Assembly (NCBI GenBank): GCA_038148755.1 | Contig: JAYQWA010000001.1 | Coordinates: 1 to 64,000 of the forward strand | Source of the DNA: UBA5109 sp038148755 | GTDB taxonomy: Bacteria; Pseudomonadota; Gammaproteobacteria; Pseudomonadales; Pseudohongiellaceae | Direction: 5' to 3' | DNA length: 64,000 nucleotides | In this document: piece by piece, positions 34,631 to 42,669 of the stretch | Numbering within the stretch: the first letter of the stretch is position 1 | Layout: each line of letters starts with the position of its first letter | Program-made: the position numbers and the translations under genes | Notes under the pieces: generated by a model | Databases searched by the model: none | The model's input: only the letters and a program-made list of their open reading frames with translations | Told to the model about the DNA's origin: nothing

Positions 34631-35830
34631 ATGTTGAAACCGGTTCTTTTTTTCCTGACTGCAGTAACAACAGTGTTAAGCAATACTGCCCTGACAGCTG
34701 ATAATCCTCCTGATCCCTTTGCCAATCCGCCTGTCCCGGCTTTCCCCGGACAAACAGGCGCGCCGCCTGCGCCTCAATCAACTATAGGGACAGAACTTGT
34801 GCTCTCAGGGCTGCAGGGCTCACGGGCACTGGTAAGCCTGCCGGATAACAGCGTATTGGTATCTGAAGGCTCAGGTAATATCCGGGTGATTCATGCTGAT
34901 GGTTCCGTTACTGGCCCGATAAGCAACATGCCACCATTACGCTCAGGTGATGGTCGAATCCTGATGGATATTGCCGCGGACGCAAACTTTGCCCAAAACC
35001 GCCGTATCTTTTTTGCTTATGAAGCCGCCCCCCCTGCCGGTGAAGCAGAGCCTGTCGGGCAGATTGCCAGCGCTACTTTATCCCGCGATATGAGCCGGTT
35101 TGAAAATATTCAGATACTGGGGAACTATTCGGGCCGACGACTGGCCTCAACGGCAGATGGCAAGCTCTACATTACAACCATCGGTTATATGGAGCGAAGG
35201 CCTGAAGTGCTGGACTTAACGACTTATACGGGCAAGGTTCTGCGCATTAATGCGGATGGCTCTGTCCCTGCTGACAACCCTTTTGTCGGGCAAACCAATA
35301 TCAAACCGGAAATCTATGCCATTGGTCACCGCGATCAGGATGGCATTATGCTGCACCCTGCCACTGGTGAACTATGGTCTATTGAGCATGGACCCATGGG
35401 TGGCGATGAATTGAATGTCGTGCGGCCCGGCCTGAATTATGGCTGGCCTTATGTCACTTACGGCAAAAATTATGATGGCACTGAAATTGGCCCTTCACAA
35501 TGGGACGGAACCGTCCAGCCGCTCTACTACTGGTTTCCTTCACTGGCACCTTCCGGTCTTGCCTTTGTGCAACAGGATACTTTCCCGGGCTGGCAAGGCA
35601 GTGTGCTTGCCGGCTCTCTCAGCCCTGCACAAGGACGGTTTTTAATCCGTCTAGTCATGGATGGTGAACGGGTTGTGGCTGAAGAACATTTGCTGGTTGA
35701 TCGCGACCGCCGGGTGCGGTCTGTGACAGAGACACCAGACGGCAGTATTTATATCCTGACCGACTCAGAAAATAATACTGAAGCTGGCCGGGTATTTCCC
35801 GGCGAAGTGCTGAAATTAATACCGCGCTAA
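34631..35830 (+). CDS. PQQ-dependent aldose sugar dehydrogenase-like (soluble GDH/YliI family)
   Basis: Periplasmic beta-propeller of the glucose/sorbosone dehydrogenase family, which oxidises aldoses with PQQ. A signal peptide (MLKPVLFFLTAVTTVLSNTA) precedes a Pro-rich linker and the propeller. Family blocks: IYAIGHRDQDGIMLHPATGE, WSIEHGPMGGDELNVV, GLNYGWPYVTYGKNYDG and the end RSVTETPDGSIYILTD. 399 residues. The His and Asp of GHRDQDG and the Arg-containing motifs match the cofactor and catalytic region. It stands alone on the plus strand; whether it belongs with the neighbouring membrane system is not evident. Confidence 0.9.
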   Translation: MLKPVLFFLTAVTTVLSNTALTADNPPDPFANPPVPAFPGQTGAPPAPQSTIGTELVLSGLQGSRALVSLPDNSVLVSEGSGNIRVIHADGSVTGPISNMPPLRSGDGRILMDIAADANFAQNRRIFFAYEAAPPAGEAEPVGQIASATLSRDMSRFENIQILGNYSGRRLASTADGKLYITTIGYMERRPEVLDLTTYTGKVLRINADGSVPADNPFVGQTNIKPEIYAIGHRDQDGIMLHPATGELWSIEHGPMGGDELNVVRPGLNYGWPYVTYGKNYDGTEIGPSQWDGTVQPLYYWFPSLAPSGLAFVQQDTFPGWQGSVLAGSLSPAQGRFLIRLVMDGERVVAEEHLLVDRDRRVRSVTETPDGSIYILTDSENNTEAGRVFPGEVLKLIPR

Positions 35831-35839
35831 AGCGACTTT

Positions 35840-36361
35840 TTACTCTGGTACCCGCACGGGCAGATTTTGCAGCCAGCGGTGAGCCATCCTGTGGCGCCAG
35901 TTGAGCTTTCCTTCCTGTAATTGCATCCCCGGATAGTGTTGCAGCAACGCTTTTAAAGCTGCCTGCTTTATCTCCTCAGCAGCGTCTTCACCAATTAGGA
36001 TGGACTTCACACCCGTTGCTTTGAGGAAATAGCTGAATTCACTTTTGGTATAATCCGGGTTCAGGGGCACAAACACCCCGAAGGTACTGATTGATAAAAA
36101 ACCGAGCAGTATTTCCATGCCCTGCGGCAGTACAACTGCAACCCTTTCCCGCGGCTTGATGCCGGCACCAAGTAGCGTCTGTTGGCCGTTATGGATTTGT
36201 TTTTGCAGCCGCTGAAAGCTGGTGCTCTCACCATTAGGGCCGATGAGCGCAGGACTATCCCCGCATTGTTGCGCTAGAGCGCCAAACAGCTCATTCAGTG
36301 TTTCCGGTTCACCGACATTACTCACATGCTCCGCATGACTTTCAGGCAGTACTTCCAACAT
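35840..36361 (-). pseudogene. N-terminal fragment of an AMP-binding (acyl-CoA synthetase-like) enzyme
   Basis: The 173 codons match only the first third of class I adenylate-forming enzymes: ALIGPNGESTSFQRLQKQI, ERVAVVLPQGMEILLGFLSI and FGVFVPLNPDYTKSEFSYFL. The ATP-binding P-loop (TSGTTGxPK-type), the A5-A8 motifs and the C-terminal lid are all missing; after residue 150 the sequence ends with an unrelated tail (LNWRHRMAHRWLQNLPVRVP). An intact enzyme would have about 500 residues. It is convergent with the PQQ dehydrogenase-like gene. Most likely a 3'-truncated relic, although a free-standing N-domain cannot be excluded. Confidence 0.7.
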
Positions 36362-36571
36362 TTTCTGTTCTGTTAAATTCCAGGAAATAACCCATATTTT
36401 TTGTGAAAGGATAGCATTAAGCCATTATAAAGGCATGACTCTACTCAGAGCTTAATTTAAAAGCTACAGACAGGCTGAACTCCAGCTTAATATTCCTGAG
36501 CTAAGGTCTTGAAAATGAGGCAGTTTACCATCAAATGCGATACTATAAATTTCACAATAAGCATGGAGATG

Positions 36572-36601
36572 GCTACTATTTCGTAGCTTGTTAACAACAA
36601 G
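36572..36601. promoter_or_regulatory. Two overlapping inverted repeats upstream of the MotA/vWA operon
   Basis: GCTAC-TATTTC-GTAGC (36572-36587) and CTTGTT-AAC-AACAAG (36587-36601) are two adjacent perfect inverted repeats sharing one base, 20 bases upstream of the ATG of the small acidic protein. The 15-bp second repeat has the look of a repressor operator; the first could also form a 5-bp hairpin in the mRNA leader. No matching regulator is evident in the window. Confidence 0.3.
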
Positions 36602-36621
36602 TGGCTAGCAAAACGCTCATT

Positions 36622-36870
36622 ATGAAAAAGTACATTCGCATTATTTTTGTCGTTGCTTCAGCCTTGAGCTTTGGCTCAGTGTATGCTGCTGAAGAAGAGT
36701 CGGCTGGAGCTGAGACAGCCACTGAACCAAACACAGAGGAAGTTGTACTGAGCCAGGCTGACAACACTGATTCAGAGGAAGCTGCTGCCAGCCAGGAAGG
36801 TGATGATGATTTTGTGCCCAGCGCCCAGATATCTGAGGATCTTTCCGTATCATTTCCTGTTGATATTTAA
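36622..36870 (+). CDS. Small acidic exported protein, first gene of the MotA/vWA operon
   Basis: An 82-residue protein with a signal peptide (MKKYIRIIFVVASALSFGSV, then YAAEE) and a highly acidic mature part rich in Glu, Asp, Ala, Ser and Thr (TEPNTEEVVLSQADNTDSEE). I chose the ATG at 36622 because it gives a proper signal peptide; a GTG at 36601 in frame would add seven residues. No family recognised. The mature region looks disordered. It is 43 bases ahead of the MotA/TolQ-like gene on the same strand and may be an exported accessory of that complex. Confidence 0.65.
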   Translation: MKKYIRIIFVVASALSFGSVYAAEEESAGAETATEPNTEEVVLSQADNTDSEEAAASQEGDDDFVPSAQISEDLSVSFPVDI

Positions 36871-36913
36871 CGTTGGTTTTTGGGTAAGTATTAGAAGATA
36901 TTGAGGATTCGCT

Positions 36914-37729
36914 ATGAAACAGAAAGGCCTTGTCTCTGATTTAGTCTATCAGGTCTTTGCGCTGATCATTTCCGTGATCATTGTGCACGCCATCTATGTA
37001 GCTGTAATCCGGCCGAACGCCGAAGCCATCATGGCGCAACAGGCAATCCTGCAGGAAGCCGACCCGGATTACATACAGGAACGTTCGCTTTATGTTGTGA
37101 TGCGCGACTACGAACAGGAAACCTGTATTATTTTAATGTTCTGGGCGCTGTCCATTATCGGATTGAAAGTCTGGCGTAACCGCAAGGAAAGCAGCCTGCT
37201 GGAGCGTTCCTTACTCAATCTTTCTGAAGGAATCAGCATACTGCCTGAAGACGCCCGGAACTATGCACGCCCGGTGCAGGCCCTGCCTCCTCATGAGCGG
37301 GAATACCTGCTCCCCAGAGCACTGATATCTGCATTGCAGCGCTTTAATACCACGCGCAGTATTCAGGATGTTTCCAGTGTGGTCAAAGATGTCTGCAACA
37401 CGGAAGCTGAACGCCTGGAGAGTGAACTGAGCATAGTGCGCTACATTGCCTGGGCCATTCCATCCATCGGCTTCCTTGGTACAGTTCGCGGGATCGGGGA
37501 GGCTCTGGGTCAGGCCCAAAGTGCGGTCACCGGCGATATCCTTGGCGTAACCACCAGCCTGGGTGTTGCCTTTAACTCAACCTTCATCGCGCTGGTGGTC
37601 AGCATCATTATTATGTTCGTTCTGTATCAACTGCAACTTTTACAGGACCGCCTGGTACTGGATACCCAGGACTATTGTGACAACTACCTGATTCGGCATT
37701 TGCAGGTGCCGGATCATGGAAACGATTAA
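36914..37729 (+). CDS. MotA/TolQ/ExbB-type proton channel subunit
   Basis: A 271-residue inner-membrane protein with four hydrophobic segments (about residues 10-32, 70-87, 174-192, 222-241). The last two form the MotA/TolQ/ExbB core: IPSIGFLGTVRGIGEALGQA (family GLLGTVxGI) and GVTTSLGVAFNSTFIALVVS, the helix that lines the ion path. In ExbB/TolQ these pentamers surround an ExbD/TolR dimer and turn proton flow into rotation or pulling. The region between helices 2 and 3 is cytoplasmic. The gene is 43 bases after the acidic-protein gene and 5 bases before the Hsp70-like gene, in the same operon as two vWA proteins with ExbD-like anchors. Confidence 0.9.
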   Translation: MKQKGLVSDLVYQVFALIISVIIVHAIYVAVIRPNAEAIMAQQAILQEADPDYIQERSLYVVMRDYEQETCIILMFWALSIIGLKVWRNRKESSLLERSLLNLSEGISILPEDARNYARPVQALPPHEREYLLPRALISALQRFNTTRSIQDVSSVVKDVCNTEAERLESELSIVRYIAWAIPSIGFLGTVRGIGEALGQAQSAVTGDILGVTTSLGVAFNSTFIALVVSIIIMFVLYQLQLLQDRLVLDTQDYCDNYLIRHLQVPDHGND

Positions 37730-37734
37730 ATTAA

Positions 37735-38994
37735 ATGACCACCTTCATCGAGCTGCATGACCATAATATCCGTATCAGCTCCCCACAGGGCCTGCTGGGA
37801 GAGAGTCCCGGTTTTGCCAATACTTTTGAAAAACCACCGGTGTTCGGCACAGATGCTTTAGCCCTTACCCGTTTACATCCGCAACAAAGTTTTAACCAAT
37901 TCTGGTTTCAGCTGGGCCTTGACCCCTTAGTGAATAAAAACAAGCTTTTTCGTCATCAGGCTGATCTTGCTTTTGGTCATCTGGAAAAGATTACACAACA
38001 ATTCGAACTTGATGGTGATGCGGTTTTTGCCGTGCCAAGCCATTACAACACAAACCAGCTGGCAACTTTGCTGGGGCTGGTCAAACACTGCTCCATTGAA
38101 GCGACGGGCTTGGTTGACCTTGCTCTGCTTGCCATGGCCAGGTTGCATGAACATCAACAGGCCCTGTTCATGGATGTGCAGTTACACCAGACGGTGCTAA
38201 CACTGGTTAGCAAACAACAGGGAGAAATAATCCGGGAAAAAGTGTTGCCTGTTCCCGGCACCGGCTTGCTGGCCCTGCATGATGCCTGGGCCAATACCAT
38301 TACTGATGCCTTCATCAAGCAGAGTCGCTTTGACCCCTTACATAATGCTGATACGGAGCAATATATTTACAGTGAACTGGAGAGCTGGCTGAAGTCTGTT
38401 GCAACAAACAAGGAAATACTGATCGAAATAAACAACAAAGGCACGATTTATCAGGCCAGTCTGACATTGAAAAATTTTGAGCAACGTGCACAAGCTATTT
38501 TTAAGCGGGTAGCGCAGGAAATTGAAGCTATTGCTCCAGTCGCTGTCCCTGTTTATTTACTGGAACGACTATTCTTTTTGCCTGGCTTACAGCAGATTAT
38601 TCCTGGGATAATCACGGTGCCTGACAATAGCATTACAGAAAATGGTTACCAGCACCTGGAATTAATCAAAAGCAGCGATCAAGCCTTAAAGCTGGTTTCA
38701 AGGTTGCCCGTTCCACAACAACAAAAACCAGCTCCCAAAACAGCCATAGTCCAGCCAACACATTTTTTATTTCAGCATAAAGCCTATAACCTGCCTGACA
38801 TCAATCTGCCCGAGCTGAATCTGAGCACGCCGATTACTGTTAGCCCAGAAAATGAAGGCTTCTGCTTGCATAACAACCCTGAGCTTGATTTGCGTTTAAA
38901 TGACCGGGCCTTCTCTGAGCCAACCTTGCTGAAACTCGGAGACCGCCTGACCATCAATAATAAAAACACCATAGACTTTATCCGGGTCCAGTAA
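37735..38994 (+). CDS. Hsp70/actin-fold-like protein of unknown function
   Basis: A 419-residue cytoplasmic protein. Its first 250 residues follow the Hsp70/actin ATPase layout: a phosphate-1-like strand (TTFIELHDHNIRISS), GDAVFAVPSHYNTNQLATLL (compare VPAYF in DnaK), then SIEATGLVDLALLAMARLHE (compare the DnaK EPTAAAL helix) and a phosphate-2-like strand QALFMDVQLHQTVLTLV. The Gly-rich DLGTT and DLGGGT loops are not preserved, so ATP hydrolysis is doubtful. The last 75 residues (LNLSTPITVSPENEGFCLHN to LKLGDRLTI) may be a small FHA-like beta domain. It overlaps the first vWA gene by one base, so it is tightly coupled to the membrane complex. Confidence 0.7.
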   Translation: MTTFIELHDHNIRISSPQGLLGESPGFANTFEKPPVFGTDALALTRLHPQQSFNQFWFQLGLDPLVNKNKLFRHQADLAFGHLEKITQQFELDGDAVFAVPSHYNTNQLATLLGLVKHCSIEATGLVDLALLAMARLHEHQQALFMDVQLHQTVLTLVSKQQGEIIREKVLPVPGTGLLALHDAWANTITDAFIKQSRFDPLHNADTEQYIYSELESWLKSVATNKEILIEINNKGTIYQASLTLKNFEQRAQAIFKRVAQEIEAIAPVAVPVYLLERLFFLPGLQQIIPGIITVPDNSITENGYQHLELIKSSDQALKLVSRLPVPQQQKPAPKTAIVQPTHFLFQHKAYNLPDINLPELNLSTPITVSPENEGFCLHNNPELDLRLNDRAFSEPTLLKLGDRLTINNKNTIDFIRVQ

Positions 38995-40094
38995 TGGCAA
39001 AAGATAAAAACAGTAAACGCAGTTTTAATCCGATGAGCCTGGCTTTTCTGGACGTGATGTCCTGTGGTTTTGGTGCCGTGGTATTAATATTTTTAATTCT
39101 GGATCACTCCACATCGGATGCGACTAACGTCACTGATCCCAATCTGGCGGCAGAAATAAATTTACTTGAAGAACAGATTCTGGTTGGTGAAGAAGGCCTG
39201 GTAAGAGTCCGTAACACCATTTCTGACGTTGATCTGCAAATTGTCGAAGCGCAGGGTCTGGCTCGCTCTATTGAAGAAGAGATTGATAACTTCATGGATC
39301 GTTTGCGTGATCTTGAAAATAACAACACTTCAGGCCAGGAAGACATCATGCGTCTGCAGCAACAGATTGCTGAGCTGGAAGCTGAACTGGAAAACCTGCG
39401 TGAAGCGGAAGATCAGTTTGCCGGCAATAATATCCGGCGTTTTATCGGTGATGGTAACCGCCAGTACCTGACCGGTTTGATACTGGGCGGTAATCGTATA
39501 TTGGTTTTAGTTGATACCTCCAGCAGCATGCTGGATGACACCATAGTTAATATTATCCGCCGCCGTAATATGTCTGATGATGCCAAGCTCAATTCAGAAA
39601 AATGGCGTAATGTGCAGGAAACCGTTGATTGGTTAACCACGCAAATGCCTATCCCCAGCCAATACCAGATTTATACTTTCAGTGAAAACGTGAACAGCCT
39701 GATTCCCGGTTCGCAAGGGCGCTGGCTGGAAGTGGCTGATGAAGCACAACTTAATGAGGCTATTGATAACCTGGATCAACTAATTCCGGATGGTGGTACC
39801 AATCTGGCCGGTTTGTTCCAATCCATACAGGGTCTTTCTCCGCTGCCGGATAATATTTTTCTGATCACCGACGGCCTGCCTACTCGTGATAATCGTGAAC
39901 CACGGACAGCAACGATTTCAGGGCATGACCGTGAACGCTTATTTGAACAGGCGCTGGAATATTTGCCGAACGGAATTCCGGTTAACGTTATTTTGGCACC
40001 GTTGGAAGGAGACCCACTGGCTGCTTCTTATTACTGGCAACTGGCTGTGGCCACTGGGGGAGCATTCATGAGCCCTTCAGGGGACTGGCCTTAA
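38994..40094 (+). CDS. Membrane-anchored vWA protein with ExbD/TolR-like N-terminal helix (1)
   Basis: A 366-residue protein. Residues 1-13 are basic and cytoplasmic; one transmembrane helix follows (SLAFLDVMSCGFGAVVLIFL), whose FLDVM and position match FIDVM/LLDVL in ExbD and TolR, with Asp20 in place of the essential proton-path Asp. Residues about 50-140 are a charged coiled coil. From about 165 a von Willebrand A domain carries a complete MIDAS: DTSSS (Asp174, Ser176, Ser178), the Thr in DGGTNLAGL and the Asp in FLITDGLPT. The vWA domain should be periplasmic. It is a paralogue of the next gene and is coupled to the Hsp70-like gene. Confidence 0.88.
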   Translation: MAKDKNSKRSFNPMSLAFLDVMSCGFGAVVLIFLILDHSTSDATNVTDPNLAAEINLLEEQILVGEEGLVRVRNTISDVDLQIVEAQGLARSIEEEIDNFMDRLRDLENNNTSGQEDIMRLQQQIAELEAELENLREAEDQFAGNNIRRFIGDGNRQYLTGLILGGNRILVLVDTSSSMLDDTIVNIIRRRNMSDDAKLNSEKWRNVQETVDWLTTQMPIPSQYQIYTFSENVNSLIPGSQGRWLEVADEAQLNEAIDNLDQLIPDGGTNLAGLFQSIQGLSPLPDNIFLITDGLPTRDNREPRTATISGHDRERLFEQALEYLPNGIPVNVILAPLEGDPLAASYYWQLAVATGGAFMSPSGDWP

Positions 40095-40123
40095 ACTGAC
40101 TAATCGTTAACAATATTTGAATT

Positions 40124-41122
40124 ATGGCAAAACGCAGAGACAATGATTCTTTCAACATCGCTTTTCTGGATGTGATGTCCTGTGGTTTTGGCGCCATCAT
40201 TCTTTTGCTGATGATTACCCGCGTATCCGCGCCGATACCGCTGGAAACATCCGAAGTCAGCAATACCGGTTCGGTATTGGAGATGCAGCGCCAGTTGTTT
40301 GAAATCCGGGGTGAAACCAATATTTATAACCGTGAATTGAACGCTAAGCATGAACAACTCTCTGAATACGACGAGCGCATAGCACGCCTGCGCCGGGAAT
40401 TGAGCTCCCTGGAAGATCAGTTAAGTAACTCCAGCCAGCAGTCTTCTGTTAATGCCATTCTGGAAGGCCAGCTTGCCCTGGCTCAGCAACGCCTGACTGA
40501 GGAAATGCAAAGACTGCAGGCCAATCAGGCTGAGCTCAGAATGACAGACTCTGTTGGTGGCGTTCCGGTCGACAGCGAATACGTTATTTTTATTATTGAT
40601 ACTTCCGGCAGTATGTTTAATTACAGCTGGTCCCGCATGCTGGAAGTCTTTATCGACACCCTGGACATATACCCTGAAGTGAAAGGCATTCAGGTAATGA
40701 ATGACATGGGAGAATACATGTTCAGCCAGTTCCGGGGTGATTGGATTCCGGATACGCCGGCACGTCGCTCAGCTATTTTACAGCGACTGCGCACCTGGAA
40801 CCCTTTCAGTAACAGCAGCCCGGTAGAAGGCATTACCACTGCCATCCGAACATTTTATGAGCCTGGAAAAAAGATCAGTATCTATGTGCTGGGTGATGAC
40901 TTCTCCGGCAATTCCATCGCCCAGGTGGTCGACACGATAGACAGAATTAATGTAGAAGATGCCGACGGCAACAGGCTGGTGAGAATTCATGGCATTGGCT
41001 TTCCGGTTCAGTTTGCCCAGCCCCGGATGTTTCAGGCTGGCGGTATTCGCTTCGCATCCCTGATGCGCGAGCTGGCCAAGCGTAATGGTGGGACTTTTGT
41101 CGGCCTCAATGATTTTTATTAA
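40124..41122 (+). CDS. Membrane-anchored vWA protein with ExbD/TolR-like N-terminal helix (2)
   Basis: A 332-residue paralogue of the preceding vWA protein. It starts with basic residues, then SFNIAFLDVMSCGFGAIILL, which aligns with the ExbD start INVTPFIDVMLVLL; Asp16 matches the ExbD/TolR proton-path Asp. A coiled coil spans about residues 55-140 (LRRELSSLEDQLSNSSQQ and LAQQRLTEEMQRLQANQAEL). The vWA domain has DTSGS (Asp159, Ser161, Ser163) and YVLGDDFSG, but the MIDAS Thr loop is less clear (SSPVEGITTA), so metal binding may differ from protein 1. Twenty-nine bases separate it from gene 1. Confidence 0.88.
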   Translation: MAKRRDNDSFNIAFLDVMSCGFGAIILLLMITRVSAPIPLETSEVSNTGSVLEMQRQLFEIRGETNIYNRELNAKHEQLSEYDERIARLRRELSSLEDQLSNSSQQSSVNAILEGQLALAQQRLTEEMQRLQANQAELRMTDSVGGVPVDSEYVIFIIDTSGSMFNYSWSRMLEVFIDTLDIYPEVKGIQVMNDMGEYMFSQFRGDWIPDTPARRSAILQRLRTWNPFSNSSPVEGITTAIRTFYEPGKKISIYVLGDDFSGNSIAQVVDTIDRINVEDADGNRLVRIHGIGFPVQFAQPRMFQAGGIRFASLMRELAKRNGGTFVGLNDFY

Positions 41123-41259
41123 AACTTAAATCCGAACTATTGATGTCTACGTAAACAAGAGTAACATTGAGTTCCGTTGGAGTCTGTAACAGCAGCCTGA
41201 GCCCGGTCTACACAGACCAAGCAATTGAGGGTAGGCAGGCAAAAAGGCTGATAAATACT

Positions 41260-41913
41260 ATGATTGGCAGCATGCATAACCTTAAACAGATGTTTAGTGG
41301 GTTCAGATCAGCCACCCTCCTCGTTTTATGTTGTGCCCTGTTCAGCTGTGCATCCACCAGCATGATTACGATTGAGGGCTCCTACCCGGCACCTTTAGTC
41401 AATCAGCTCCCCGTTACCCTGGGCGTCATCTATGACGACTCGCTGAGTGCCCATAGTTTTACTGAATTTGATGAATATTCCGGTGAAGAGCAATACATCA
41501 TCAATAGCGGGGCTTCTCAGATGACGCTTTTTAACACAATTTTGCCGGCGGTATTTTCCGAAGTTATCTATTTGGACAGCGCCGATGAAATTGCCAGCTA
41601 TCCTGAACTGGATATGATTTTTGAGCCCGCCATTGATGACTTCCAGATTGGCCTACCACAAAAAACTCGCCTAGATATCTATGAGATATGGGTCAAATAT
41701 AATATGCGCTTGTTTTCTCCCGATGGCAGCTCCATTGCAGATTGGGTTATGACGGCGTATGGCAAATCACCACAATCAACCTTCGGGTCGGTTGATGCCG
41801 GGGTCAATGATGCTGCCGTTGAAGCTTTTCGTGATTTGGCCGCAAGCTTTTCCCTGGGTTTTGCTTCTATACCGGAAGTAAATAATTGGTTACAAATGAA
41901 TAATGTATTGTAA
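41260..41913 (+). CDS. Putative lipoprotein of the MotA/vWA operon
   Basis: A 217-residue exported protein from the ATG at 41260; the longer frame from TTG at 41167 adds 31 residues that do not look like a signal peptide. A hydrophobic stretch SATLLVLCCALFSCASTS contains a lipobox (LFSC), so it should be a lipoprotein. The mature domain has LVNQLPVTLGVIYDDSL and IYEIWVKYNMRLFSPDGSSI, reminiscent of small outer-membrane lipoproteins with alternating beta strands, but I cannot name a family. It follows the second vWA gene and precedes a second lipoprotein gene, so both may be outer-membrane partners of the complex. Confidence 0.72.
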   Translation: MIGSMHNLKQMFSGFRSATLLVLCCALFSCASTSMITIEGSYPAPLVNQLPVTLGVIYDDSLSAHSFTEFDEYSGEEQYIINSGASQMTLFNTILPAVFSEVIYLDSADEIASYPELDMIFEPAIDDFQIGLPQKTRLDIYEIWVKYNMRLFSPDGSSIADWVMTAYGKSPQSTFGSVDAGVNDAAVEAFRDLAASFSLGFASIPEVNNWLQMNNVL

Positions 41914-41947
41914 GATATCAAAGCATCTGTGATTGTCGGAGACAGCC

Positions 41948-42619
41948 ATGAAAGATCACAAACTATCAATAAAAATACCTTTGCTGCTTTGCATTCTGGC
42001 AGGTCTGAGCGCTTGTACAACAACAGAGATTGACCAGTTTCGCCAGGCCGATACTCAAATTAACAGCGATGAAAGTATCGTCATTCTCGGCAGGCGGCAC
42101 AGTAATTCCTATGAAACGGAATTGGACTTCGTGGAATGTGTCGGGAACGTAGTCGCATCTGGCAATGATGGTATCAATGTTATCCCGGAATCCGTCTTTC
42201 TTGACGAAATGTTCCCCTTCTTCGAACCCAGAACTGCGCCCATGCGGACAGACCACCTTGAGCAGCTGATGCAGCAGGATGTCGCTGCGGAAAAACTTGA
42301 AGACTTCGGCGTCGAATATATTGTCTGGGTGGATGGTTTGACTCAACGTTCAGGGGAAAGCGGTTCCATTTCCTGTGCTGTTGGCCCTGGCGGGGGTGGC
42401 TGCTTTGGTTTTGGTACCTGGACTGATGATTCAAACTTTGAAGCGGAAATCTGGGACATGGATACTTTATCCAGTGCCGGCGCCATCAGTGCTGATGCCA
42501 ATGGACAGTCCTATTTACCAGCCATTATTTTACCAATCCCGTTATTAGCCAGAGTTGAGTCAAATGTCTGTAGCGGTATGGGTCAGCAACTTAAATCCTT
42601 TTTAAATGGAAGCGTTTAA
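41948..42619 (+). CDS. Second putative lipoprotein of the operon
   Basis: A 223-residue protein with a type II signal peptide: MKDHKLSIKIPLLLCILAGL then SACTTTE (lipobox GLSAC). A GGAG ribosome-binding site lies 7 bases before the ATG at 41948, which decides this start over the TTG at 41933. The mature part has VDGLTQRSGESGSISCAVGP followed by a Gly-rich GGGGCFGFGTW, with several Cys that may form disulfides. No family recognised. It is 34 bases after the first lipoprotein gene. The role in the putative membrane complex is inferred from position. Confidence 0.75.
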   Translation: MKDHKLSIKIPLLLCILAGLSACTTTEIDQFRQADTQINSDESIVILGRRHSNSYETELDFVECVGNVVASGNDGINVIPESVFLDEMFPFFEPRTAPMRTDHLEQLMQQDVAAEKLEDFGVEYIVWVDGLTQRSGESGSISCAVGPGGGGCFGFGTWTDDSNFEAEIWDMDTLSSAGAISADANGQSYLPAIILPIPLLARVESNVCSGMGQQLKSFLNGSV

Positions 42620-42669
42620 GACATGCCTTAGTCGCAAATCTTTAAGCCAGGATTAAGCTTCAGCACGGT

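Noticed and set aside
36914..37729. Flagellar MotA or Tol-Pal TolQ
   Set aside because: No flagellar, tolR, tolA, tolB or pal genes accompany it, and the length and extra first helix differ from TolQ.
36914..41122. Zorya-type anti-phage system
   Set aside because: Zorya has a MotA-like ZorA and an OmpA-domain ZorB plus ZorC/ZorD helicase-type genes; here the stator partners end in vWA domains and no helicase or nuclease gene is nearby.
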